Shown: one piece after another, positions 1-11,300 of the stretch
How positions within the stretch are numbered: the stretch's first letter is position 1
Layout of the letters: every line of letters begins with the position of its first letter
The notes under the pieces: model-generated
Told to the model about the DNA's origin: nothing
Database searches by the model: none
Seen by the model: only the letters and a program-made list of their open reading frames with translations
Origin: Anticarsia gemmatalis
Lineage: Eukaryota > Arthropoda > Insecta > Lepidoptera > Erebidae
DNA: 64,000 bases
NCBI RefSeq assembly: GCF_050436995.1
Contig: NC_134747.1
Coordinates: 9,307,501 to 9,371,500 of the forward strand
Reading direction: 5' to 3'
Position numbers and translations under genes: made by a program

Positions 1-1275
1 GCTTTACCGGCGATACTGTCATGTACGCCGCAAAGCTTCTTTGACGATGTTGTGTTATTTATAGAGGTGAGTGGAAAATGTTTAAATATTTATGATACCA
101 CGTTGTATAACATGTTGTTAATGATAAACATAACGATTAACAATATCGACATACAAATGTTAATATTTGCTTGAATTGCAGTCCGTGTTTTGTCATGTGT
201 TTCGCATTATATTGGTACTTTGGTCTAAAGCCGTTCTGATCCTTAATGAATTTTAAAATAACTGCTTTTTTTGTACATAAACCGCCACCCCTTATTTGAA
301 ATTCAAATAAGTTGATAGTTTTTTTATGGTAATCGTTTTTAATATACTCTTTTATATCTCTTTTAATACCCGGAAATGTTTTAATTTTAACCCATTATTA
401 TTTACAGAATCAGGCTAAACTGGCATTTGAGGAGTTACGATGTGCTCCTGGATTGCGCCCAATGATGCCACAGGGAGCTATGTACATGATGGTGGAAATC
501 AAAATGTCCTTGTTTCCAAAGTTTAAAAACGAATTACAATTCGTAGAAAAGATGGTCGCGGAACAATCTGTTTTCTGCCTCCCAGGACAGGTAAACTGTA
601 ATAATTTTTTACGCTACTCTTATAATAGGTAGGTTACAGGTACAAATCAAATCAAAATAATTTTTCCGTGAATTTGACGTATTTAATGCGCGTGAGAGCA
701 ATGAAAAATAGCTAGAAAAATTAAACTAAGTAATTTAACTTAAGGGACATTCAACTAAATTAGGTTACGGAAACATCGAGAGAACAGCCACTTTAGCTAG
801 TCCCTACCTAGGTAAGCTTTCACTTGCTTTGAGATTATGCGCAGCTCCAATATTGCAACGTCACAACTTATGTGCAAAGAGTTAAGTAATTAATAAAAAC
901 AGTGTAAAAAGGTTTATACCTAACTAGTTTATTGATATCGACAACTTATCGAATATAAGAATCGCAAACATCAATTAAAAAACTTTCTGAAAAAAGATGC
1001 TCCTTTATCTCCAACACACATGTGTGTAAATTCTAGTAACGAAATATTTTTTAAACGATACTTACAGTGTTTTCTTTCATTTCCAGTGTTTCATGTATCC
1101 TAACTACATGCGGATCGTCTTAACCGTGCCAGAAGACATCATGCGTGAAGCTTGCAAACGTATCACAATATTTTGTAAAGACCACATCGTGTCCCGGGAA
1201 AGTCTGAAAGAGATAGACAGCAACTTGGTCAACGTGTCAAGTGAAGCCGAAGTCATTTGTGCCAGTAAATGTTAA
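1..1275 (+). CDS. TAT: Tyrosine aminotransferase, C-terminal part (5' end outside window)
   Basis: PLP-dependent enzyme that transaminates tyrosine to 4-hydroxyphenylpyruvate, the first step of tyrosine breakdown. Three coding exons are visible: 1-66 (donor GTGAGT at 67), 408-590 (acceptor TTTACAG, donor GTAAAC) and 1087-1275 (acceptor TTCCAG, stop TAA 1273-1275). The reading frame is continuous across both junctions (phase 0). Recognisable family segments are APGLRPMMPQGAMYMMVEI in the second exon, AEQSVFCLPGQ at its end, and NYMRIVLTVPEDIMREACKRI in the last exon. The Arg of NYMRIVL is at the position where aminotransferases of this fold bind the substrate carboxylate (family knowledge). 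The N-terminal two thirds, including the PLP lysine, lies left of the window. A poly(A) signal AATAAA is at 1333-1338. Alanine or kynurenine aminotransferases are less likely given the order of these segments. Confidence 0.9.
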
Positions 1276-1332
1276 TTCTATTAGTTATCTATTTGCTTTG
1301 ATAGAAAATATATTACTTGTATCATTTAATGT

Positions 1333-1338
1333 AATAAA
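1333..1338 (+). terminator. Poly(A) signal of tyrosine aminotransferase gene
   Basis: AATAAA 58 bp after the stop codon, on the sense strand, and the first such signal after it. Confidence 0.6.
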
Positions 1339-2818
1339 TGGTATCAGTGCATAAGTTGCAGAAATGTCTTTATTTTTAAATACCGTACCAATATGTTACA
1401 ACTAAGGTGCCTTGACTAGTGTCTGAATCACATAATTATCTGAAATCATAACATAGTATTTATTTGTAATATACCTACCTACAATCTAAACTTAAGTACC
1501 TACTAAGATAATTTTGACCCTTTTGTTATGTTTCGTCAATTTTATAAGCCATTTATCGTGATTTTAGATCTTACTTTTAGTTTCTATTGAATTTTAACGA
1601 TTCGTTATCGATGGCGTTTAAGATTTAAGTCGAACCTGCCCATAACGCTTTTAATTGCATACATATGTATCTACCTACTAATACCTACTTCCTCGTCATT
1701 TTCGATAGGTACGATATCTTGACGTCTACAACTCGCATTGTATCTGCATAGCGATATTGCAATCCCCTTGGTACTACGCGCCATTCTGATATGCATTTCA
1801 AATAATATCACTCATGTGCTACGTGTTTTGTATTGCAGAAATTTTCCGCCTGATTACGTAGACACTTTGATTACATTACTTATCAAATTAAAGCACTACG
1901 ACATTATAATAAATTCAGAGATGCATAATTTGTTCTCAGACCGGTATGTTACGTGTGCAATTGAATGAGTTGACCATTAATGTAGGTATCTACGCCAGTT
2001 AAGTAGTAGACCAATAATTATTTTATTTAAAGTTTAAATTAACATTTGTTTATTTTAATCAGCTTTCCAACTAAAGTATGTAGGTACCTACGCTGAATAC
2101 TTTGAATACAGAAACGTGAAAATTAAAAAGCTTGAAATTGCCTCTAAGCTGAAGTCATATGTCGTTCTCTCATAGCTCAATATAATTCCGCCGTAGTTTA
2201 CCGAGTTCATTTTTGCATGCTAAATTCCAGGTAGAGAGTAGAATGAATAGTTTTTAGATATTTTTAACGACTAAAGACTAGTAAAGAGTACTTTACTGTA
2301 ACAAACTGTAGTCTATAACATGCTGTAATACACGATAGAGTTCTAAGTCTAATTTACAAAATTAAAAAAAATACGCAATTAGTAGGATATTATTCAAATC
2401 TAAAATGAAACAACGCAGCTAGAGCGCATTGAACAATAGTTTTAGTTAGTAGCAACACTGAGCATCGATATGTCAAATGGCTATTTTCAGTGTTCATCGT
2501 TCATTCTCCGCGTTCCAGGCACCTTAGTAATCAATATTGTCAAATATTTAACATTATGTTTTCACTATTTCCTTTTTTCACTCTACAACTCATATCTTGG
2601 CATTTCATATTAGTGCAATGTTACCTTAGCTAGATAAGAACGAGGCTTATTCTGACAGATATCACTTGCTGACTGACTGAATACGATTGCATTGGATCTA
2701 TGTACTGTATTTCAGGAAACATTCTAGCGGATATTGTTAATTAATAACCTATATTCTACTGCAGACTTAATATTATTGAGTATACACAGTATCATTACAG
2801 TTTGATAAAGTTGCCAAA
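1339..2818. other. Intergenic spacer between TAT and EMC4
   Basis: AT-rich, with no protein I recognise on either strand. The 76-codon reading frame at 1738-1968 starts at TTG and has no family-like sequence. The right part (about 2450-2818) should hold the EMC4 promoter and 5' UTR, but I see no convincing core motif. Confidence 0.5.
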
Positions 2819-3413
2819 ATGTCTCAAGTAAAATCAAACAAGAAATTCAAATGGGCTTTGGATTTTAATCAAAAGTACGTACCTAGTTTTAAAATTAAAC
2901 TATGCAGTGTTCTATGTTTATTCGGTTCTTTGACTATGTTATGTTTGTAGGTCTCGCACAACGGCAACGGAGCTACCATCTCCACCAGGCTACAGCCAGT
3001 CTGCTAATGCAAATTACACAGAGTCCTCTAAAGATACTGATTCTAATCTACTTTTAATCAAGAAGCTTTGGGATGTTGCTTTGGGCCCACTGAAGCAGGT
3101 GCCAATGAATCTGTTTATCATGTATATGGCTGGTAATTCCATATCCATCTTCCCTATCATGATGGTAGGCATGTTGATTGTTCGTCCAGTGAAGGCATTG
3201 TTTGCTACTCAAAGCACATTTAAAATGGTTGAAGGAACTCAAGCAACAGGACAGAAATTTGTTTATTTTATTGGAAACATTGTTAACATCTTATTAGCAC
3301 TTTATAAATGTCAAAGTATGGGGCTGTTGCCAACACATTCCAGTGACTGGTTAGCATTTGAAGAACCTCAGACCAGAGTAGAACACATTGGTGGTGGTAT
3401 GTCTCTAATTTAG
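2819..3413 (+). CDS. EMC4: ER membrane protein complex subunit 4 (EMC4/TMEM85)
   Basis: Subunit of the ER membrane protein complex, which inserts tail-anchored and some multi-pass proteins into the ER membrane. Exons are 2819-2874 (ATG in CAAAATG context, donor GTACGT) and 2951-3413 (acceptor TTTGTAG, stop TAG). The junction is phase 2 and rebuilds a Lys codon. The product is 172 residues, close to the usual size of about 180. The N-terminus ([13 protein letters not shown]) is basic and the region to about residue 65 is soluble. Two hydrophobic segments lie at about 70-96 ([20 protein letters not shown]) and 120-145 ([20 protein letters not shown]). The C-terminal [17 protein letters not shown] is characteristic of EMC4. 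The stop is 182 bp from the oppositely oriented STMP1-like stop, so the two genes converge. Confidence 0.93.
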
Positions 3414-3502
3414 AGCAATTACATGTTATGTATGATGGCTATAGGAATAAGGTGTGGTGTTATGTTTGTTAGAACACAAAGAACAATGTATGTATTGCTA
3501 AT

Positions 3503-3508
3503 TTTATT
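3503..3508 (-). terminator. Poly(A) signal of STMP1-like gene
   Basis: TTTATT on the + strand, which is AATAAA on the minus strand, 88 bp after the minus-strand stop at 3596. It sits inside the predicted EMC4 3' UTR. Confidence 0.5.
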
Positions 3509-3545
3509 TAGAGTATCACTGTATAGAACTATCTAAATTATTTAC

Positions 3546-3551
3546 AATAAA
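3546..3551 (+). terminator. Poly(A) signal of EMC4
   Basis: AATAAA 133 bp past the EMC4 stop. It lies beyond the predicted opposite-strand signal at 3503-3508, so the 3' ends of the two convergent transcripts should overlap. Confidence 0.55.
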
Positions 3552-3595
3552 CTTAAACCGGCTCATGGATATTTCTTAATACAAAGCTTGTTTCA

Positions 3596-5500
3596 TCATT
3601 TGTCTCCTTTTTTTCCATCAAATTCGTCGATTTTCGTCTTGATGAAGGTTTGTGCCTTTTCAAATAATATCTTTGGATCCTCAACTTTGTCGATCTGTTA
3701 TAAAACAAAATTTAACAAAATATTAGTGTATTCTATAATTATAGTTGTTGCAGATTATTTACACTCTTTAAAAATTTTGTGGGTATGAATCTAAACATTC
3801 CTGGTTCAAGAATAAATAAAAAACAAGTAAGCTAACCAGTCTTTCTAGGGTTTCTTGTCACATTGCTCCTTTGCTTTTTTACAAATTTCATCCATGATAC
3901 CAGCCTGTGTTGAGAAAAAATATGTAAGAAAATAGAAATTATTTGAGAGAACAAAAGAGGTCATACACTCTTTTAGATAATTTGAACCAGGAATTGTGTA
4001 AAAGTATGGATCAATGATTTGATTGCATTATGCTTTATTTCCTGCAGACCTCCTTTGCAAAAATGAGTTACATTGAGAAATCATTTACAACTAATAATGA
4101 TTAACAAAAAACCAGTCACCTTATAATTTTGGGCTATGTAGACGCCAGTGTAGACTCCAGCACCAAATATTATCTAGAAATAATATTGCCATTAACATTT
4201 ATCTTCAATCAGTAACAATCATGAAGTGGTATTTCATTATGTATAGTGGTATATCATATTATCAACTAAGTTATATGTCTGTGGTTAAATTACTTTAAGG
4301 TTGTTAACCTTACAAAGTTGGAAACAGTTATTACATATTTTAGATCATCTTGATCAATAAAATTTAAAAATGCACTTTTAGATGTTTTTGATCACAATAA
4401 AATTATTGCAAGGTTCATGTGACAGCATATACATGTCATGCTGATAACTGTTCATAGGTATATCACTTGGAAGAAATACAAAGTGAACAGCAATTTCCTG
4501 TTCTAATTTTACACCTTAATAAAATTATTATCAAAGCTGAGCACTTACACCAGTTTTAAAGACAGAAAATAAAAATCCCATCTTTCTAGCTGGTCGGTTT
4601 ATATTTGGGCTGGGCCTACATTTCTGAACATATGGTTTACATTTCATTTATACCAAATTTGTATATGTATTTTATTGGATGTTGAAGAGCACATTGTAAT
4701 AAGTTATAATAAAATAAAATTAAAAATACAATAACATTGTAGTGCACACAAATTGTCAGAGTGACATTCTAATTTTAAACTTTATTGCTCTATCTAATTG
4801 GCAATGGTTGTGTACAAAGAGTATATAATATTTGCAAAGACAATTACATCTAAAAAGTTTTTGATGCAATGAAAACTTCACAGGCATATGAATAGGAACA
4901 GATCACAACAAAGTTATAGAGGTATACAGATAATGAAACTGTTGATATGTAATATAGAGGAATCTATTATTGGCAGAGTTAAAGCTGAGGATTAGTAGCC
5001 AGGTTAGTACTTATAAGGATAATGACATAAGGTGTCCACTTAGTGCTTATTTCCAGAAAGACATCAATGTATAGTTTCAATAAGTCTGGTGTCCAATTAA
5101 GAACATCTTTGGCTACATTTAATAACAGACAAGTTCTTATTGTGCACTTAAACAAAATTACTCACATTAAGTAAGTTTTGGTCAGACCATTGTTTATTAA
5201 GTCATACATACTTATAAAAATGGTGTAAGTGCTAAGCTGGAACAACAAAGAAAAGAGACATAATACTTTGAAAAATGTTTTTATTTTAGAGCATCTATTA
5301 TTTTAATATTATATCCAGACCAAGACCATTTTAAGCCAATAGAGCAGTTACTTAGTTGCTACATAACTTAAAAGTAATGATTTCTCTGCGTCATTGTTGA
5401 CAAAAGATTTATTTTTAACTTTGCCTAAAATATAAATTACAAAAAATAATGTTTTGAAATAAATGTATGAACTTACTATTGCTTTAATCATTTTTGACAT
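3596..5500 (-). CDS. STMP1: STMP1-like short transmembrane mitochondrial micropeptide, alternative first and last exons
   Basis: Very short membrane protein resembling STMP1, a mitochondrial inner-membrane micropeptide linked to respiratory complexes (family knowledge). Coding pieces are all phase 0. First exon A is 5500-5477 (MSKMIKAI; second ATG at 5491; donor GTAAGT). Alternative first exon B is 4581-4549 (MGFLFSVFKTG; donor GTAAGT). The shared exon is 4173-4120 (IIFGAGVYTGVYIAQNYK; acceptor TTTCTAG, donor GTGACT). Last exon C is 3904-3845 (AGIMDEICKKAKEQCDKKP, stop TAG). Alternative last exon D is 3694-3596 (starts IDKVEDPKILFEKAQ, stop TGA). The diagnostic segment is the Gly-rich membrane helix ending in Y-I-A-Q-N-Y, followed by a short Lys/Glu-rich tail. 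From the second ATG the helix is 22 residues to that Tyr, as I recall for the vertebrate protein. Predicted products are about 45-62 residues. Expression of each form is inferred only. Confidence 0.72.
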
Positions 5501-5620
5501 CGATTGAAGTAAAACTTCTTCTTTGTATAAACTGATTTACGGTGCTTTTCGAGGTCTCGGAGATTTCAATGATTTTTCTTACACAGAAAGAAATCTTTTT
5601 GCGAAATGCAAATCGTAATT

Positions 5621-5674
5621 TGACAGTCGGTACAGCTGACACGGCTGACACTGACACTGTTGACAGTACTGTCA
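5621..5674. promoter_or_regulatory. Cluster of TGACA motifs upstream of STMP1-like gene
   Basis: Five TGACA pentamers (starting 5621, 5637, 5646, 5652, 5661) and one TGTCA (5670) within 54 bp, about 120 bp upstream of the first STMP1-like ATG. TGACA is the core preferred by TALE homeodomain proteins (Meis/TGIF types), so this may be a regulatory cluster. Chance or a degenerate short tandem repeat are alternatives. Confidence 0.35.
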
Positions 5675-5760
5675 TGTATTTTGTGATTACCATAAACAAC
5701 GGCAAGTTACGTTTCATTTTTCGCTATAAAATTGTATTTTGTAGCGAAAAAGGTAGTTAA

Positions 5761-8210
5761 GGAAAAGGAAAAATTTAATAAATATTATTTTCTTTCTTCT
5801 GTATTCATGTACCTGCTGTCAGATATACTTCTCTTATTTATTACGATTCTGCCAAATTAAGCAATAAACGTTGTTAGCCTATCTGTATCTTTCGTAGTGT
5901 GAGTCAGCAAAAGCCACTATCTACCAGCCTACCGACTGGGCGTTCGTGAGACCAATTCTCATCTTAACCATACAGGTGTATGAGTGAAGATGTTTTTGTT
6001 TCCAGTTCAATTGAACAACTAACATACTATTCTAGTAAGATAAGTTTTCTCTCATACAACAGATCAAGTAATAACATTGAATTTGGCATAAGTTATAATA
6101 ATAAGTATATGCCTCTATTTTTACTGTCATGTTATTTAATTATTTTTGTTCATCCCTGTGGCAGTATTTTTTTGCTGAGGGGGCTACTTAAACTAGCTAC
6201 TTACTTACTTTACTTACTACTAGGTACTTTTAGGTGTTTTCTTTACAACTTATATAATTGCGTCGTAGGTAGGTATTAAAATAAAAGTAAAACAAAAAGG
6301 TAAAATATTTTATTATGCCATGAATTTTAAAATAAAAATATTTACAAAAGAAATTAACAGTTCATTACAATGAATTATTGTGTTTGATTAAAATAAATAC
6401 CTACTCATACGGTACGGATTACTTAAAATACCTATCTTATAATTTATTAGGCAATATATATTGAATTAATTAATTAAATTTATAAAGTTTTAGACAAACG
6501 TATTCCAAATTCATCCTGATTATAATAAAATTAGGATTTTAGGGCTATATAAAGTTATTTTAAGGCTACAAAATCATTGACATATTTTTTTTATCAGTCA
6601 ATAGCTACTGGAACTTTTATTAAAAATAGTCGCATCTAGAAGAGAAATATTTTAGCACACAATTCACTAATTAGAAAAAAAATCAGTTTGACTACTCGTA
6701 GAATAGAAAGGTAAGTGTTTCAGTAAATATTATGACCTAGGTACCTACATAACATTTCGGGACTTTAGACCCATTCATGTCTACTCGCGCTTATCTGTAT
6801 AAATTATTAGCCCTAAAATACCTGTTAACATAACTATTAGCCTAAACATCAGTTCACAAGTAATAATATCAACGCAAAATATTACAAATATTGCTTAAAC
6901 TAAGTTGAGGAACGTTCGAAGTATTAGTTACAATAGTATTAACTTAATAAATACTATTATTATTGGTTACTTAATTCTAGGGTTTTATTACCCATATTGA
7001 TAGATGGGTACTTATTGCTGAATATTTTTGTTTTGTAACTTTAACAAAACACCACTAACATTACCCAAATAAACAGGTGACACAACTAAATTACGGTCTA
7101 CGTTATATAAAAAAAAATATCGTGACGAATTGAGGACCTCCTCCTTTTTTTGAAGTCGGTTAAAAACGATGTTCTCCTGTAACCATTTGATAAAAGTCAC
7201 GCGCGAACAATACATCGTTTTACATGACTCGCCTGTGACTTGCTGTGATAACACTAATAAACTTAGTTTTTTTTTTCTTCACCGTAATTTCATAAAACTC
7301 ATGAAAAATTAATGATCAAGAAAATTTTACGAAGTAAGTTCGCGTTTATGCTGCTAATGACTCGCAATTGGTTACCCGTATTTTTTTATTACCTGTGTGG
7401 TACACCATGCCAGCACGGATTAGCTTGAATCATTATAGAAAACTATTTAAGTAATTATAATAATTAGGTACATTGTCAGCTAATGGTGTTTTGTCAACTC
7501 ATATGTTGTTGATATGACTTAAATCGCTTATGGAATTAGTTAATGACGGCAGTTTAATTCACGTTACATTTTTTACAAATGGAAGGTACCTTTTTTTTAA
7601 ACACGGCCATGACACTACTATTATTCTATTTTCTTTTAACCAGTTTTATTGCTTTAAGAAATGGAACAGATTGTCCTGGGGTAGGTACAAACTCTGTAAA
7701 AAAATTAATAGGTACTTTTTGAAGTGATAACGTTAAATATGGAGGGTACCGGTCTTTATACTTAGCCTTTTGTAAAGCTTGTGTAAGTGAATCGTTTCTA
7801 AAATGATAGTGTTATAATATTATTTATTTACAGGCAACTATAATGTAATTTTTATTTTGACTACCCTATAGTTACATTTAGCTAAGATTTTAAGATTAAT
7901 GTCACTAGCTGCACGTATACCTCTCGAAATAACTGTCTGCCTATCTACTTACACACTTTGAAAACTACACATTTAATTAATCGACTATTCTAGTAAACAA
8001 CCATGAGTACGTTTATCACATTACATGTACTGTAATAAATTGTTTTTAACAATTAACATTCGTGACAAAAAAATGTGACATTTACAGGCACTATCCTTAC
8101 TTCCTTACTTTACACATTCATGCTCACTTAATTACTCGCATTAAAAAAAGTTTATATCTAATTTATTGTTTTAACACGCATTTTTGAAAGCTTTTCATGC
8201 AGTCTCAATT
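5761..8210. other. Intergenic spacer, no gene recognised
   Basis: AT-rich sequence between the STMP1-like promoter and the ZIP 3' end. The reading frames at 5980-6279, 7012-7254 and 7530-7727 have no family resemblance and no splice context. The only recognisable item is a short dispersed repeat near 7111-7166. Confidence 0.5.
7111..7166 (+). repeat. Dispersed lepidopteran-type repeat fragment
   Basis: Contains CGTGACGAATTGAGGACCTC followed by a T-rich run and GAAGTCGGTTAAAAA, a string I associate with a common repeat tail in moth and butterfly genomes. Only about 55 bp remain. Assignment to a family is from memory. Confidence 0.4.
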
Positions 8211-8216
8211 TTTATT
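8211..8216 (-). terminator. Poly(A) signal of ZIP transporter gene
   Basis: TTTATT on the + strand (AATAAA on minus), about 150 bp after the ZIP stop codon. Confidence 0.5.
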
Positions 8217-8362
8217 AAACAGAAATTATGGAAACGTGGATGTCCATTTATGATTTTCAAAACATGTTTATCTGTATGTTTTTTTTCTGTTCAGTTCAAC
8301 GTCTTTAGGTGAATTCCTGGTTTAATTTCAAAACTTTTACACAAGTAGATTCTTAACCTAAA

Positions 8363-11300
8363 TTATTGTTCTGCACTTCTAAACAGATATTGAATCGAGT
8401 CTTCGTGTAGGGCTATCATTAACATAATAATACCACCAGAAAGAATACCTAAGATAGCAAGCAGTAAGTTAATACTCTTGCCATGATTATTCTCATTTAT
8501 TTCTGGAACTAAATCGGCAAGAGCTATATAGAAGAATGTTCCCGCCGTGGCTGCGTAAATCCACTGGGATGCAGACTCATGGTCTTCAGCGAGCCAAATT
8601 CCACCCGCCATTCCCATGAAACTGAGCACCGACGAAAGTACATTATAGTACAAAGCGCGCCTGATGCTCATACCTGATCGTAATAGCACTGCGAAGTCTC
8701 CTAACTCGTGAGGGAGCTCATGACAAAATACAGCTAGAGCCGTTGCAAAACCAGTGACCGGATCTCCACTAAATGCCGCTCCAATTGCCAGTCCATCTGT
8801 CAAATTGTGAAGCCCGTCTCCTACTATCACCATGAGTGCTGTTGACGTCATCGGACGTTCTACTGGCGGCGGCGGTGAGCCCGGCATCATTGCGCCCAGC
8901 TCTATGGGCTCTATTTGTTTGGCAGCATCAGATTTTAAGTCTGAGCTAGGCATTGACGCGTCATGCGAATGAGAATGACCGCCATTTAACGTTTGCATGA
9001 TAGCTTCGACGCTGTAGAATAGTAATATCGTTAGAAAGGTAACGCTACATTTCAATACAACTTCTGTCTCCTCTTGTGGTGCTGCAGATGGGCCGTGAGA
9101 TTTGAGAGCATGAGGCAGCAGATGGAGCAGAGCATCGCCACACAGAGTGCCAACAGCAACAGCTACCAGGAAATGTAACACGTGGCTGAAAATTACAGAC
9201 TTCAGCAGGGGAACTATTGCCACTCCAACCAAACCTGTAGCACTTATCACCAGGATACTCAACGTTGCGTAGATCCATGCTGAAAAGAAACAATAATAAA
9301 TTGTAGTGCACCGAAAAGTACTACATATAAAAAATATAATTTTAGTATGTTGTCACTTGTAATATAAAAGGAAAGTAATTTTTAATTTTAGCTTTAAGAT
9401 TTAGGCAAGATAAACCATAAGCGGAGTAGGTACTTACTCCAAAATCTGTCAAGTTTTGGTGCGGGTGCTTCTGTTTTGTAGCAAGACCGTTGATCCAGCT
9501 GGTACACGAGGGCGGGGCACATTTCTAAAAATGTCTTCGGTTTGATAGTGATGACACCCGGCTCGTTCTCCATGCCATACACTTCTAAGATTTCTCTCGG
9601 TGACAGGCATGATTTTTGCAAAATCGGTTCCGCTGAAATAATAAAAATAAAGTATTTTTTAACTGACCCTAATCGACTTTATAACACTTCTACCTATAAT
9701 AGTGTAGCCTCCATACTAGGCAATAGTCCTAATAGAATTACGAGTCTAACAATAGTGAATAAAAGAGCCAAAGTTGACCTGACCATGAAAGGTTATTAGG
9801 TCAAATTGTAATCCTCTTGACTTTTGATCCATGAAGCGATTGTGGATCAGATCCAAACAAGTTTCGCTTACCTTATTAAGAGGTTAATAGGCAAGATTAC
9901 CAATGAGTACTACTGAGTACCTGTGATAGGCCTATCGTATGCAAGTAATGTATACGTTTTAAATAACATATTTAAACGTGATCTTGGTAACTCGATAGAT
10001 ACTCGTGTTATGAAAGTACACTGGGAGAGTATCCGCTGATGATTATGTGAAAGCAATTTCCTCCACTAATACATATTCTGCTATTATGTTTATCTGCTAT
10101 TATGAAATAAAAAAAATGTCTTTGATTAAACGGCACGATTTTTCTTGATGCACATGTAAGTATGACCGCTTTTTCCTATTATCATATCTATCAGTAAATA
10201 AATAAACGTTCTCCTACCCTAATTATAGTTAACTGATTTGGGGCATAGATAGCTGAAGACCGGTTGCTTTTTTCATTATTACAATATAGAAAATGCAGCA
10301 CATTATTAATGGAATAGTCTTGTTGAGATTAAAAGCCAACGATGTCCAAAGGTAACCAACTAAAGGTGTATTATTTAAAAAGTGTGTATGTAACCGGCTT
10401 TATATGTGTTAATTTTAGTATAATGCATATTAGTTTGAAATAATGAAGATGCAAATAATATATTTGAAATTGAAATAAGTATAAAAAAACAAACTGCAGT
10501 CTGGTTCATGAGTGTGTGGGTGGACAATAATAAAACCACAATCATTTGACATCGAGTCTCATTCATGGATTTATGAGACAGATCCTTGGCTGGGGTCAGG
10601 CAACTGCCCAAGAGCAGTCAGTAATAGGATAATCGCGATTATAAAGGACAATTCTCAGTCCATTCGCCGCTATGAGACGCATATTTTAGCAGCCGGAGAC
10701 GCACAATATGGGAGCTAAAACGTTTGACTTTTGTCAAATTGTTACAATACAATAAAAGAGTTAAAACGCGCAGTTTAGAGGTTACTGTTTTAACTACCTA
10801 TAACACTTGCCTGTGATTGGAGGATTTATTCCGTCTAAAATAAGAGATCTCCCTGCAAGAGCATTTGGATAAGTATATATTTTTTACAAAATACCAAGAG
10901 CATATTATTTAACATAAGGGCATGGACTGATTGCTAATGCTGTCGCAACAAATGAGAAAGCAGTGAAACCATCAGTAGCGCTTTCTACAAAACGCAGTAC
11001 ATGTTAACATGTCATACCGGATTTTAAAACTGTTGTTTATGATCTTTCTTATCAGCATTAATCCAATCAGATGTAGTTAATAACGCACTAAAAGTAGATA
11101 AAAAAGGAAGTGTCTCTCGTTGAACACATTGCGCAGTTACCCTAAACGAATATTTATCATGTAGTAGCTAGACTAGCGAAAACATACAATGGGGATCAAA
11201 TTATAAAACGCAATTTACTAAGATTGGTCACAGCTCAGAAAGTACCTTGCTTACCTTTGATCAGGTAAAAAATCGTGACTGTCACTAGTCCAGGAAATAA

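Noticed and set aside
1738..1968. 76-codon + strand reading frame
   Set aside because: Begins at TTG, AT-rich hydrophobic composition, no family resemblance, lies in the TAT-EMC4 spacer.
5484..5760. Two overlapping frames on opposite strands near the STMP1-like first exon
   Set aside because: They mirror each other over the promoter/5' UTR; the real coding frame here is the short minus-strand exon 5500-5477 in a different frame.
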